Source: Methanosphaera sp. BMS (GTDB lineage: Archaea > Methanobacteriota > Methanobacteria > Methanobacteriales > Methanobacteriaceae). From it: a DNA stretch of 64,000 nt. The stretch is from assembly GCF_003268005.1 (NCBI RefSeq), contig NZ_CP014213.1, forward strand, positions 186,001 to 250,000, in the 5' to 3' direction. How positions within the stretch are numbered: position 1 is the first letter of the stretch; each line of letters starts with the position of its first letter. Positions 9,842 to 20,057 of the stretch are shown one piece after another. Position numbers and translations under genes: made by a program. The notes beneath the pieces were generated by a model. That model saw only the letters and a list, made by a program, of their open reading frames with translations, was not told the origin of the DNA and did not search any database.

Positions 9842-12800
9842 ATGCTAAATGAAAAAAATAAACCATTGAATGCGTATGAGGGGGATGAACCATACCTTTT
9901 CGTAAGTTATGCTCCTGAAGATGAACATGTAGCATTCCAAGAAATCAAACGATTCCAAGATATGGGATACAATGTATGGTATAATGAGGATAATAAAATT
10001 GAAAACAAGTTAAAATACAGTACAGCTCTTAAAAATTGTTCTGTTTATGTGGTTCTTTTAACACATAATTCTGGATACAATAATAAAATAATAGAAGAAG
10101 TGAATTATGTTTTTAACCTTGAAAAAAATATTATTCCTATTTATCTTGATGAAACAAAAATTGATATTATAATGGAATCTACTTTATCTGATAGTAGTAG
10201 GATAGATAAATATGAATTAAAAGATATTACTCAATATATGTTTAAATGCAGAGAAACTTTTATGAGTTATGGTCTTCAATCAGGTGTGGATGCGTCAAAT
10301 AATAAATCTCATTCTGCTATTAATCGTGAACCTCTTCCAGCTTTTCGTGGTGAAGGTTCATATATGTTTATCAGTTATGCTCACATAGATTCTAATCTTG
10401 TTTTTCCAGAGATTAAGCGTTTTCAGGATATGGGGTATAATGTTTGGTATGATGAGGGGATTTGTGCTGGAAATGAGTGGCTGCGTGATGTTTTAGAACA
10501 TCTGGTTGATAGTGATTTATTTGTGGTATTTATAACTAACAACTCTGTACTATCAAAGAATGTTCAAAAGGAATTAAAATTTGCTGTGAGCAAGGAAAAA
10601 AATATCGTACCTATTTATCTAGAGGATTTTGATGAAATTGATATGGATATTCAGTTGGATTATGAATTATCACAGTTACAAGGAATATTAAAAACAGACC
10701 TTGACGATGAAAGTTATATCTCAAAGTTTACTGAAGCTTTTCATAGTTTTGGTTTTGACCCCGATTATGGAAATATTTTTGAAAAGATAGAATTGAAAAC
10801 TCCTGAAGAAATTTTAATAGATGATTCTTTGAAAAATGAAGTTTTATATTCTGATATTAATTCAAATAGTATAAAACGATATATTGATGAATTTTTTGAT
10901 AATTTGGTTTTATCTGAGAATAATCCTAACGAATGTTCTTATAAAGATATTTTAAAATTAACAATAAACAATTTTTTAGATAACAAATATATGTATACTG
11001 CATGGGATGTTTATTATACTTTTTTCAGTATTTATCAAATAATTTCTTCAGGTAAATCCTCTTATGAAGGGTTAATTGATAAAAATGTGACTTTGGATAT
11101 ACTTGAGAAAATCAAAAATTTTACTGAGGATATTCGTTTGCAGAAAAATTTATTCATACACTCCGTAAATGTATTTGTTCTAGGTTTAGCAATCTATTCT
11201 GGAAATAGAAACTATAAAAAAGCATTCAATTCCTATGTAATTGGTAGTGGGTATGAAGAATATTATAAAATTGATGATGAGATTAGTAGTGAAGAGTTTT
11301 TATACCGTTGGGGAATGACTTCATTACTTCATGATATTTATTATCCATTTGAAAAGAATGGTAGGCGAGAAAATCGTAATATTTATGGGGTATTTGATAA
11401 TTTTTTAGGTGAAAACAGAATTATTAGGGATATACATGATTTAAATGAAATTATTAAAAAAGAACCTTTTAAATTTACTGATAATTATGAAAAAAAATAT
11501 CCTAAAACAAAGTATTTCAATTTATTTAAACCTACAGAAATAATTGCCCATAAAATTGCCCATAATTTTAAATTTGATAATGAAAAGTGTAACCTTTTAA
11601 GAAATCATATAAATGATTTTATTGCCCATATAAAGGATACAGAATTTGCAGAACATGGTTTTTTATCAGCACTTCTTGTTTTAAACATGTTTGATTATCA
11701 AATTCAAGAATATGCTATCTATGATTATAATCTACATGAATATAGTATTAATCCTGATTTATTCTTTTATCCAATAGCAGATAGTGCTGTAGCTATCTTC
11801 TTACATAATTATTATAAATATTTCTTACAAAAAGAACCATTTAATCAAAAGCAACTAAATCCATCACAAAATCCATTAGCTTATTTATTAATTCTTTGTG
11901 ACAATGTCCTAGAATTTTATAGACATAAAGATTTAAATACGGAAGATAATATCAACGAATTGTTTATTTCACAATTGAATGATGAGAGGTTAACTATTAC
12001 ATGTAAGGCTAGTAGTTATTCATATGGTTTTGGATTTTCCAATGAATTATATTTAGATAATCTCCTTGATATTCCATATATATTTGATGAAGGTGTCTGT
12101 AGTAAAACAGATTTAACTAATGTGAATGAAGAGGACATATTAACATCAACAAGTGATTTATCTAATAACACAGTATCAATGAGTCTTATTGAAGAATTAG
12201 CTAAAGCTGTTCATAAACAGTATCAAATATTATCCAATAAACTTACTGATGAATCTCAGATAAAGAACTATAAATTTGAAGAATTTAATGAGTTATCTCC
12301 GCAGGATAAGGTTATTAATATGGTTCAATCCAAATCAATACCTGGGAAATTAAGTAGCATTGGATATGAAATTACTGATATTATTGATGAAAGGGAGGAT
12401 ATTGTTGAATTTTCTGAGGATGAAATAATTTATATAGCTAAAGTAACGCATAAAGAATGGTATAAAGATAAAAAAGAAAATGGTTGGGAATATTCTAAAA
12501 TAAAGGATGATAAAAAACGATTAAATCCGAATTTACTTCCTTGGGATAAGTTAAATGAAGAAGTACAACAACAGAATACTGATTTTGTCAGTTCTATTCC
12601 TAATATTGTAATGGATATCGGATTAAAGATAGTTCCATCAAAACTCAGATTACTGACATCGGAGATATACAAGTTATCTTCAGAAGATGAATTTAACACA
12701 TTAACAAACAAAGAAGAACAATACGAAAAGATAAATGAATCTACAGATGATAAATTTGACACATTATCCCTAGATATGAAAAGATTAAACTTCAAAAAAA

Positions 12801-13132
12801 CAGATCTGATAATTGAAACATTATCAATGCTTAATTATTATCTTGTTGATAGTTCTTATAATACTGAAGAGATAACCTTCCTAGAAAATGATGAAGCAAT
12901 TTATCTGGCACAGGAATATCATAAGAAATATCGTATGTTAAATTATAGTTTAGGATGGAAACATGGGGATAACTATGATGAAGAGTTAAAAACAAATCCT
13001 TATCTAGTCAAATGGGATAAAGATTACTTATCTGCAGATTATGCAAAAATACAAGTTAAGATTTTCAAACAATTACCTGATTTCTGTAAAAAATTGAATT
13101 TAAAAATCATAAGGAATACTTATGAAATATAA
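9842..13132 (+). CDS. TIR-TIR-HD-RyR-RyR multidomain protein, probable conflict or nucleotide-signalling effector
   Basis: This 1096-residue cytosolic protein has five modules. TIR 1 (about 18-112) starts PYLFVSYAPED and is degenerate in its middle. TIR 2 (about 168-262) reads MFISYAHID, GYNVWYDEG, GNEWLRD. An HD phosphohydrolase-like region (about 340-700) keeps FIHSVNV (His 440), LLHD (His 497, Asp 498) and EHGFLSALLVL. Two RyR domains (about 857-930 and 1013-1090) carry the W-x(n)-GW-x-Y/H-D-x-x-x-x-NP-x-L-x-W pattern. TIR domains often hydrolyse NAD. Prokaryotic RyR domains have been linked to nucleotide-dependent conflict systems. The exact reaction here is unknown. AGTGAT lies upstream of the ATG. 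The next gene starts 13 bases after the stop and repeats the HD-RyR-RyR part. Confidence 0.88.
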   Translation: MLNEKNKPLNAYEGDEPYLFVSYAPEDEHVAFQEIKRFQDMGYNVWYNEDNKIENKLKYSTALKNCSVYVVLLTHNSGYNNKIIEEVNYVFNLEKNIIPIYLDETKIDIIMESTLSDSSRIDKYELKDITQYMFKCRETFMSYGLQSGVDASNNKSHSAINREPLPAFRGEGSYMFISYAHIDSNLVFPEIKRFQDMGYNVWYDEGICAGNEWLRDVLEHLVDSDLFVVFITNNSVLSKNVQKELKFAVSKEKNIVPIYLEDFDEIDMDIQLDYELSQLQGILKTDLDDESYISKFTEAFHSFGFDPDYGNIFEKIELKTPEEILIDDSLKNEVLYSDINSNSIKRYIDEFFDNLVLSENNPNECSYKDILKLTINNFLDNKYMYTAWDVYYTFFSIYQIISSGKSSYEGLIDKNVTLDILEKIKNFTEDIRLQKNLFIHSVNVFVLGLAIYSGNRNYKKAFNSYVIGSGYEEYYKIDDEISSEEFLYRWGMTSLLHDIYYPFEKNGRRENRNIYGVFDNFLGENRIIRDIHDLNEIIKKEPFKFTDNYEKKYPKTKYFNLFKPTEIIAHKIAHNFKFDNEKCNLLRNHINDFIAHIKDTEFAEHGFLSALLVLNMFDYQIQEYAIYDYNLHEYSINPDLFFYPIADSAVAIFLHNYYKYFLQKEPFNQKQLNPSQNPLAYLLILCDNVLEFYRHKDLNTEDNINELFISQLNDERLTITCKASSYSYGFGFSNELYLDNLLDIPYIFDEGVCSKTDLTNVNEEDILTSTSDLSNNTVSMSLIEELAKAVHKQYQILSNKLTDESQIKNYKFEEFNELSPQDKVINMVQSKSIPGKLSSIGYEITDIIDEREDIVEFSEDEIIYIAKVTHKEWYKDKKENGWEYSKIKDDKKRLNPNLLPWDKLNEEVQQQNTDFVSSIPNIVMDIGLKIVPSKLRLLTSEIYKLSSEDEFNTLTNKEEQYEKINESTDDKFDTLSLDMKRLNFKKTDLIIETLSMLNYYLVDSSYNTEEITFLENDEAIYLAQEYHKKYRMLNYSLGWKHGDNYDEELKTNPYLVKWDKDYLSADYAKIQVKIFKQLPDFCKKLNLKIIRNTYEI

Positions 13133-13144
13133 GAGGTGCGAAAA

Positions 13145-15364
13145 ATGACGGAAAATAATTTAAAAATATATGTTGACACATTCTTTGATGGACTAAAATT
13201 ATCTGAGGATACTGAAGAACAAAATTACAAGGGAATGTTAAAAGCAAATATTGATCTTTTCTTTGATAAGGAATCATTATATCATGCATATAATGTTTAT
13301 GAAACATTCTTAAGTATTTATCAAATAACTAGTGAATCAGACTCAAAAAATATCCAATATATGAATGATGCTAATATTCCATTTGATTGTGTTAAAACAA
13401 TGTTTAAATATGAAAGCATGAGTAAAGAAAGACCTTATGATAGTTTAATACATTCTGTTAATGTATTTCTACTTGGACTAGCAATATATGCACAAAATAG
13501 AAATTATAGGGAAATATTTGAAGAAAACATAAAAAATAGTCCTTATTTGGGATATTATATTAATAATGATGAGATTTCAAGTGAAGAATTCTTATATCGT
13601 TGGGGAATAACTTCACTTTTCCAAAATATTGCTATAAATATAGAAGTGATAGGAAAATCGTTACAAAAATTATTAAATGAAGAACTCAATACCATCATAA
13701 ACAGAAAAGGGGATAATATACTTCTTGATTTGTTGAATTTTCAAAAATTAGATTCAAGTATTCAGAATAAAACTTTTCGCAATCAATACATCAAAGAATA
13801 TTCCGATGCTAAATTTTTGGAATTCAAATATAGTGATATGTTGACACATAAATTATATTTGAACTTTAAATTAAATAAACGACAACAAAATCATTTAAAA
13901 AATATCATAGAACGTTTACTCATCGATTGCTCTTGTGCTAAACATAATTCCACAGATTATAGTGTAATATCTGCAATAATTATATTAAATATATATGAAT
14001 ATCTAATACAGAAATATGATAGAAATCCTGATTTGTTCTTTTATCCAATATTGGATAGTGCAACCGCAATTCTCTTAAAAAACTTTTATAAGGATACATT
14101 ACAGGAAGAACCATTCGAATTAAAACAATTAAATCCAAATCAAAATCCATTGGCGTTTTTATTAATATTAAGTCACAAATTGATGAAACCTATTAAAGCA
14201 GTTGAAGTAGATAAGAGACAACATAAAATAGAACCAGCATTATATATCAGTGATGATAAACTTGATTTAAAATATGTGGTAAAAAAAGGAACTATAAATA
14301 TTAATTCAGATGATGTAAAACAAGAATTAAAAAATGTTTTAGATTTATCAAATATATTTCATGAGGAACTAACACTTGAAACTTCTATGGAATCTGAAGA
14401 ATTATCATTAAGGGACAAAATGAAATCTGAATTGGATTTACCAAATTTACCTATGAATCTTGTGTATAACTTAGCAGAAGGGATACATGACCAATATGTT
14501 AAAGTTATAGAAGATGCTTATAACGAAGCTAAAGAAGATGAAATCGATATACAATTACAAGAATCATATGATAATTTATGTGAATTCGAAGAATTACCAT
14601 TAGACCTCAAAATAACTAATTTAAGATTAGCAAGATTAATTCCAAAGGAATTAAGTTTAATAGGATATGAACTAGCATATGAATCAGATAACAGAACCTC
14701 TGTAAATGATTTTTCAGAAGATGAAATCAATGATATAGCTATTTTAAAACATGAAGAATGGGTTGAAGAAAAAAAAGGTACTGGATGGACATATGATTCA
14801 GTTAAAAGTAACAAAAAACGAACAAATCCTTATTTAGTATCCTGGAAAGAATTAAATGAGGAGTTACAACAGAATAATATAGATACTGCAAGAAGTATAC
14901 CTCAACTAATAGATTCGATAGAACTTAAAATAGTTCCAACAAATAAAAGAGAACTGGCACAAGAAATACATAACTTTTACCATGATTATGATGAAAGCTA
15001 TTCATTTGATAAATTATCCTCAGATGTCAAATATTACAATTTTAAACACATGGGTTCCTCTATAAAAAGATTAAGAAGAAAAGGTTATAAAATAGTAACA
15101 AAAGAGGATGAAGGCAAAGCAATAACTTCAATTGAAGAAGAAATAATAGAATACCTATCAGAAAAAGAACATCAAGAATGGATGGAGGATAAAAGAAATA
15201 ATAGATGGATATATGGAAAAACAAGGGATGAAACTAAAAGAACAAATCCATACATGGTAGATTGGGAGAAATTAGACCCTAAAAAACAAGAAGAAAATAG
15301 AATCACATACAGAAACTATCCTCTTATATGTGACAATGTAGGATTAAAGATTATTAAGGAATAA
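13145..15364 (+). CDS. HD-RyR-RyR protein with a destroyed HD site
   Basis: This 739-residue paralogue of the HD-RyR-RyR part of the upstream gene keeps the fold pattern: LIHSVNVFLLG (His 103) and YRWGITSLF. The HD dyad is replaced by Gln160-Asn161, and the later His-Gly motif is also gone, so metal-dependent hydrolysis is unlikely. RyR domains lie at about 520-595 (HEEWVEEKKGTGW, NPYLVSW) and 660-738 (HQEWMEDKRNNRW, NPYMVDW). The ATG at 13145 has GAGGTG six bases upstream; the gap to the previous stop is 12 bases, so the pair is cotranscribed. It may be a regulatory or scaffolding partner of the TIR-HD-RyR protein. Confidence 0.85.
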   Translation: MTENNLKIYVDTFFDGLKLSEDTEEQNYKGMLKANIDLFFDKESLYHAYNVYETFLSIYQITSESDSKNIQYMNDANIPFDCVKTMFKYESMSKERPYDSLIHSVNVFLLGLAIYAQNRNYREIFEENIKNSPYLGYYINNDEISSEEFLYRWGITSLFQNIAINIEVIGKSLQKLLNEELNTIINRKGDNILLDLLNFQKLDSSIQNKTFRNQYIKEYSDAKFLEFKYSDMLTHKLYLNFKLNKRQQNHLKNIIERLLIDCSCAKHNSTDYSVISAIIILNIYEYLIQKYDRNPDLFFYPILDSATAILLKNFYKDTLQEEPFELKQLNPNQNPLAFLLILSHKLMKPIKAVEVDKRQHKIEPALYISDDKLDLKYVVKKGTININSDDVKQELKNVLDLSNIFHEELTLETSMESEELSLRDKMKSELDLPNLPMNLVYNLAEGIHDQYVKVIEDAYNEAKEDEIDIQLQESYDNLCEFEELPLDLKITNLRLARLIPKELSLIGYELAYESDNRTSVNDFSEDEINDIAILKHEEWVEEKKGTGWTYDSVKSNKKRTNPYLVSWKELNEELQQNNIDTARSIPQLIDSIELKIVPTNKRELAQEIHNFYHDYDESYSFDKLSSDVKYYNFKHMGSSIKRLRRKGYKIVTKEDEGKAITSIEEEIIEYLSEKEHQEWMEDKRNNRWIYGKTRDETKRTNPYMVDWEKLDPKKQEENRITYRNYPLICDNVGLKIIKE

Positions 15365-15729
15365 CTTTCATTCCTCGATTTACTTTTTTCAATAGTGTTA
15401 GATGTGTGTGACAATTATACTAATTCGTTCTGTTTTTCTGTAATTTATTTGGTTATTTTTTTTCTATAAGCATCTTAATATTTTTCATATTATGTATAAT
15501 TTTAGAATTAGTGGTTATTGAAAATGTAGTTGAACTGTTATGACTTTTTTCTGAGAAATTTCTGAATTTGTTGGTTTACACTAAAATATAACACTGTTAT
15601 ATTCTTTTTGTGTTAAAAGGAGGATTGATTTATTTTTAGTTAAAAAAGTTAATGGATTGGGATTGTTTTTATGTTTTTTATTGATTGTTGTTTAGTATAG
15701 TGTGTTTTTGTTGATTGGTGTGTTTTGTT
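15365..15729. other. Intergenic region before the insertion sequence
   Basis: No supported gene. Contains the second copy (15590-15655) of a diverged 66-bp segment also found at 9006-9071, including a GGAGGATTGATTTATTTTT stretch. Confidence 0.5.
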
Positions 15730-15963
15730 GGCAGTGTTCAGAATCTTACTGATATGTTGACATAATCTGGTAAAATTTCTTGATTTTCTGTTGTAAACTT
15801 AATTTTCATCAAAAAAATAGTATTATTATTGCCGTAATCCGTATTAAATTAAATTATTTAATAACGGATATTATTATTTTATTAATAGGTTGTTCTGAAG
15901 TTTTATTTTTTCTTGTATGGGAAAGATTGTTTGTAAAATTAATATTGTTCTGGGGGTTGTCTA

Positions 15964-17453
15964 TTAGAATGTTAGGAGATTTATTCTAATAAGTGGTCCA
16001 GTATGACCCAGCACTTGTCGGTGCGTCCATCGCAGTTGACTTAGCATCATTCTTCGTTTGACGCCTTTTTCTGTTCTGTAGATTCTTTTTTTACATCCTG
16101 GTAGTGTTATTTTGTAGAATCCTTCAACTTTGTTGTTTGTGCGTGGAATGTCGTTATTTTCTATATGGTTTATGAGATTAGGCATTACGTCTTCGATTCT
16201 TTCTAGGAATTTCTTTATTTTATTGGGTATTCGTTTATCGTTTAGTAATTTGTTATATCGGTTGATTGCTGTTTTTTCTTTTTTGGATTTGAATGTAAGC
16301 GATACTCGTCTTTTGAATGTTTTATAATGTCTTAATTCTTTTCGTTTGTTTTTTCGTTTGTTTTTTCGTTTGTTTTTTCGTTTGTTTTTTCGTTCGGTGA
16401 TTAGTTTTGAATTTTCATGGTTTAGGTTTGATTTTTCTTTTATGTGTTTATTCCATTCTTTATCTTCTTTGGATGGTCTTCCACTTTTTCCTTTATCGAG
16501 TTGTTTTAATTATTCTAGTCGTGCTTTATTTTCTTCTTTTTTAGAGTTAATGTATTCAATTCTGTTTTCGAGTGTGCGGATATCCTTTTTGATATCATCC
16601 ATTAGGTTTTTCATTATGTGAAATACGCATCTGTGATGTATAGCTCCTAATACTTCTATTATGCATGGATAAGAGTTGTTTCCATCTGTTGTTATGGATG
16701 TTACTTCTAAATCTTTTAACGATCTTTCCAGAAAATCCTGGATTGTGTCTTGATTAAAATCATATTTATGTATTAATTCATTGTTGATTACAAGATTGTT
16801 TTTATTGTCGATTATTGTCATTCTCATAAATAATTCCCCGTTGATGAATATGTATTGTTCATCATAGCCGTAATGACCTGAAGGCTTGATATTGAGTTTG
16901 ACTATTTCTAATTCTTGTTCTTTTCTGATTTCTTCTATAAGTTCATCTATGGAATCATCTGTGAATAAAACATTGTTTCTCTGTTGACACTTACTCCGGT
17001 TAATGCTTTTAAGAATTCTGATAATTTATCATTAGATAAAAACTCGATTAATGATAATTTAACACCAAGTTTTCTTATTTCACGATTAAATGAACAGAAT
17101 TTATCAACATCCTTTAATTTAGATGCATATACATAATGAGTGTGATGCTTATTACAACATTTATATCCACTAATACGTATAGGAATCATTTTATTATAGT
17201 TAAATTCATAACTACTATTTTTAACCAGTCTAGCTCGACAATGAGGACATACCATGTCCTTTTTAACTAAACGAATTTCATCAAAATTCTCTTCTTGGAA
17301 ATCATTACTGTAAATGATTCTTAAACTATGTCCTTCATACAAATTAAATACTTTTTTTCCATTATCATCGGAAGTTATAAATCCATGTTTAAACAGAATA
17401 TTATCTGTAGGTTCTTTTTTAACGCACATAATAATATATATGAACCTACACAT
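15964..17453 (-). pseudogene. Transposase pseudogene, one frameshift and one stop
   Basis: Reading from 17453 downward, the N-terminal third has a zinc-ribbon-like CPHC...CCNKHH motif and ends in the wrong frame near 16980. The sequence continues in another frame through a DDE-type core (TTDGNNSYP, GAIHHRCVFHIMKN) to a TAA at 16510-16512. It then continues in that same frame through a Lys/Arg-rich segment to the C-terminal TNNKVEGFYKITLPG...YRTEKG motif, ending at 15964. One frameshift and one nonsense mutation therefore disable a transposase of roughly 495 residues. I do not assign an IS family. Confidence 0.8.
16340..16392 (+). repeat. 12-bp tandem repeat inside the transposase pseudogene
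   Basis: About four copies of the unit TTTTTTCGTTTG. On the coding (minus) strand it encodes a repeating Lys-Asn-Lys-Arg stretch, a likely replication-slippage expansion. Confidence 0.8.
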
Positions 17454-17792
17454 TTATAAAGGTCATATAAAGCTCATTTTCACTTGAAATAATTTATAAT
17501 TGATTAATTATTGTTATAAACCTCATGAATCCCAATAAATTAGAAAAATAGCCATCTTATGAAAGATACTTAATTTGATAGTTATTCTCCTTAAAATAAT
17601 CAACACTTTGCAACAAAGATAATAATATAATAATGCAAACGATTAATTTAGTACAAGAAAATAAAAAAACAATTTATTACTCAGTAAAAAATAAACGAAG
17701 GACAATTTCAAGTGTAAACAAAAAAATAAGTAATATTAATTAATATAATAGTAATACAAGTATGTTTTATCAGTAAGATTCTGAACACTGCC

Positions 17793-18451
17793 CATAATTG
17801 TTGTTTTATATTTAAATTATCAAATATATTCCTGTACATTGGATATAAATCTGTTGTTATTATATTTTCATCTATTTTTATCCAATTTTTAATAGTAGTG
17901 TGTTATACATTTATATTTAAGAATATTTTGAATTATGCTTGTATTTTTATCAATGAATGATATCCTTTTTTCATTATTTCAGGTATTTTATCAGATATTT
18001 GTTTATTTTTAATTATTTTATCTAAGTCACAATCAGGACATTGGGGATTAACATATTTAAATGCATTATTTTCATCTAATTCTTAAGAATAATCCTTAGA
18101 AAAAGAAGATTAATTATTTAAATGTTTATTTAAAATTTCATCAAAATTAGGTTTTCCATCATTAAATCGAAAAATTTAAGTTGAATAAAAGGTATGCTAT
18201 TATTAGGGATAGATTTATTTCCAGTTCATATCTATATACTTATCTCTTTTTCAATAGGTGATTAATGCTAATTTTTAATTTCAATTTATAAAATAAATAT
18301 TATTCATTCAAATAGCATAATTTTCATAATGAAACTATCTTTAATTAGAAAATTAAGTATTTAAAAACCAATATTAATGGGACAAGAGGATATATTTTTT
18401 TTTCGCAAAAAAAGCCTATACAATTTTACAACATCAAAAAAAATATAAAAA
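17793..18451. other. Intergenic region with a possible transposase fossil
   Basis: No intact gene. The minus strand at about 17937-18083 holds a short coding-like fragment (listed separately). The rest is AT-rich with no recognisable signal, apart from the likely 3' end of the TFB gene near 18410-18450. Confidence 0.5.
17937..18083 (-). pseudogene. Fragment with a CPxC zinc-ribbon motif, possible transposase fossil
   Basis: The minus strand encodes an open stretch of about 49 codons containing FKYVNPQCPDCDLDKIIKN. This is like the first half of the zinc ribbon found at the N-terminus of many transposases. There is no start, no second Cys pair and no continuation. Confidence 0.3.
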
Positions 18452-19183
18452 TTAGTATGGATTTAAATCATACTTTAAATCCAATTGCTCAGTAAATTCC
18501 ATATACCTGTTTTGAATAATAACCTCATTAACACCTGCAATATCTCCAATTTCTCGTTGGGACTTTTGTTCTCCTAAAATATTACTGGCAATAAATAATG
18601 CGGTAGCAGCTATACTTGTAGGACTACGATGATGTGTTAAACCATTTTCCTCGGCTTGTTTAATTATTTCAATAGCTTTTGATTGAACTGCTGTGGAAAG
18701 ATTTAGTTCACTGGTAAAGAATGAAACATATTTAACAGGAGATGGGGGAGATTCATGTTTTTTTAGTTCACGTGTTAGGTGTATGTAAGTATTATATAAA
18801 TCCCTATATCTTACATGGCAAACTTCCATAATTTCCATCTCAGTTATAGGAACATAAGTTCGACTACAAGCATCATATATGGAAGCGGCAATTATCAATT
18901 CTGTTTCAGTGTTTTTGAAAAATTTTTTTTCTAATGCACAACGACAGATTTTGGCAGCTAGTTCAATAACGCTTTTGGGAAGATTTAGTTTTGATGCATC
19001 ATTATTTAATTTATTTAATGCATATGTCAGGTTATCTTCTGTGTTACCACATGAATTAGATTCTGTAACGAGATCTTTTATTTTTTCTTCATTTTTAGAT
19101 TTCTTTTTCATAGGTCTTTCGTGATTTAGTTTCTTGGAATGGTCCTTTTTTTCTAAAATGCTTCTTTTATTTTTATTATACAT
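18452..19183 (-). CDS. tfb: TFB (TFIIB-like) factor lacking the zinc ribbon and B-reader
   Basis: Archaeal TFB links TBP on the TATA box to RNA polymerase. This 243-residue protein has the two cyclin-fold repeats: the first about 60-140 (LPKSVIELAAKI, IIAASIYDACS), the second about 150-240 (SPTSIAATALFIASN, SQREIGDIAGVNEVIIQNRY). The usual N-terminal zinc ribbon (CPxC...CxxC) and B-reader are missing and replaced by about 45 Lys/Glu-rich residues. Normal TFB is about 300 residues. I prefer the ATG at 19183, which has GGAGGA about ten bases upstream; an ATG at 19201 would add six residues but lacks a binding site. Without the ribbon it may recruit polymerase poorly, so a specialised or inhibitory role is possible. 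Confidence 0.88.
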   Translation of the reverse strand: MYNKNKRSILEKKDHSKKLNHERPMKKKSKNEEKIKDLVTESNSCGNTEDNLTYALNKLNNDASKLNLPKSVIELAAKICRCALEKKFFKNTETELIIAASIYDACSRTYVPITEMEIMEVCHVRYRDLYNTYIHLTRELKKHESPPSPVKYVSFFTSELNLSTAVQSKAIEIIKQAEENGLTHHRSPTSIAATALFIASNILGEQKSQREIGDIAGVNEVIIQNRYMEFTEQLDLKYDLNPY

Positions 19184-19201
19184 GACAACAATATCCTCCA
19201 T

Positions 19202-19647
19202 ATGGGTAGAAATTTTTTTTAGTTTTTTCGGATTTTCTGTGAGTTATTTTGTTTCAGTTACTTTTTTAGTAGTGTTATAAACTTCTTTCAAAGTTAATAT
19301 TTTTCTGACATTTTGCATTTATTTTGTGTAATTTGTTTTGGACATATACATTTAATATTATATTTTTTATAATTTTGGTATATCTTTTAATATTTTTGAT
19401 GTTAGTAGTCATTATTAATGATGTTAATCTGATGACTGTCTAAATAATTATCGATACTTTTGATTAAATTATCAGTAATGCTAATGGAATTTGCCCAAGT
19501 TTTCCTATTTTTTTGTTGAATCATTGATGTTTATGAATGGGATTATGTAATTATTTATCCCAATCTGATTATTAAGATAATCATGGTTAACCAATAAAAA
19601 ATAAGAAATATGGGGGTTATGAGTTGATTTGTTTTAATTAAAACAAT
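19202..19647. other. Intergenic region between the TFB gene and the coiled-coil gene
   Basis: 446 AT-rich bases holding the presumed promoter of the TFB gene and the 3' end of the coiled-coil gene (a C5 tract followed by T-rich sequence on the minus strand near 19585-19620). No gene seen. Confidence 0.5.
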
Positions 19648-20028
19648 TCAGAGCTCTTCATATATTTTTCGAAGTTCTTCCACGGATTTTTCAGATAATT
19701 CCTGATCCTGTTTGTCTTCAATGATAGAAAGTATCTTCTGTTTGCGAGAATTGTTAATTACTTCCTGTTGGCGGCGTTTGATTTCAGCATCCTTCATTTT
19801 GAAAATGCTTTTAACTATTTCAATCTTTGTTTCAACCTCTTTTATCTGAGGACTGTCCTCTTTATCCATCAGTGAATCTATCTGAAGTTCTTTTTCCTTC
19901 TTCTTAAGACTTATATATATGCAGTTAAGATCTTCCAATTTTAAGTCAAAAAGATCTTCTACACTAATAAGTCCTTTAAATTCAAATCGGTATTTGTTTT
20001 GTAGTGATTCTATCCAAATTTTGTTCAT
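19648..20028 (-). CDS. Small coiled-coil protein of unknown function
   Basis: This 126-residue protein starts with a short globular part (FKGLISVEDLFDLKLEDLNCIYISLKK), continues as a charged helix with heptad character (about 40-105), and ends in SVEELRKIYEEL. The pattern 'VEDLxDLxLxxLxxIxxxL ... K(I/Q)EIVKSI ... KQKILxII ... SxEELRK' reminds me from memory of small proteins in bacterial and phage genomes of unknown role. The ATG at 20028 is preceded by GGAGAGG. It begins 29 bases after the stop of the large gene upstream, so the two form an operon and may interact. Confidence 0.75.
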   Translation of the reverse strand: MNKIWIESLQNKYRFEFKGLISVEDLFDLKLEDLNCIYISLKKKEKELQIDSLMDKEDSPQIKEVETKIEIVKSIFKMKDAEIKRRQQEVINNSRKQKILSIIEDKQDQELSEKSVEELRKIYEEL

Positions 20029-20057
20029 AATAATCCTCTCCAAATCTCCATTTTTTT

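Larger units (their letters stand above)
15730..17792 (-). mobile_element. Decayed insertion sequence with 25-bp perfect terminal inverted repeats
   Basis: The left end (15730-15754) begins GGCAGTGTTCAGAATC, and the right end (17768-17792) is its exact reverse complement over 25 bases. Between them lies one broken transposase gene on the minus strand. No clear target-site duplication is visible at the flanks. The element is about 2.06 kb. Confidence 0.85.

Noticed and set aside
15780..15989. Hydrophobic plus-strand frame within the insertion sequence
   Set aside because: Opposite strand to the transposase, near the left end, with no start signal.
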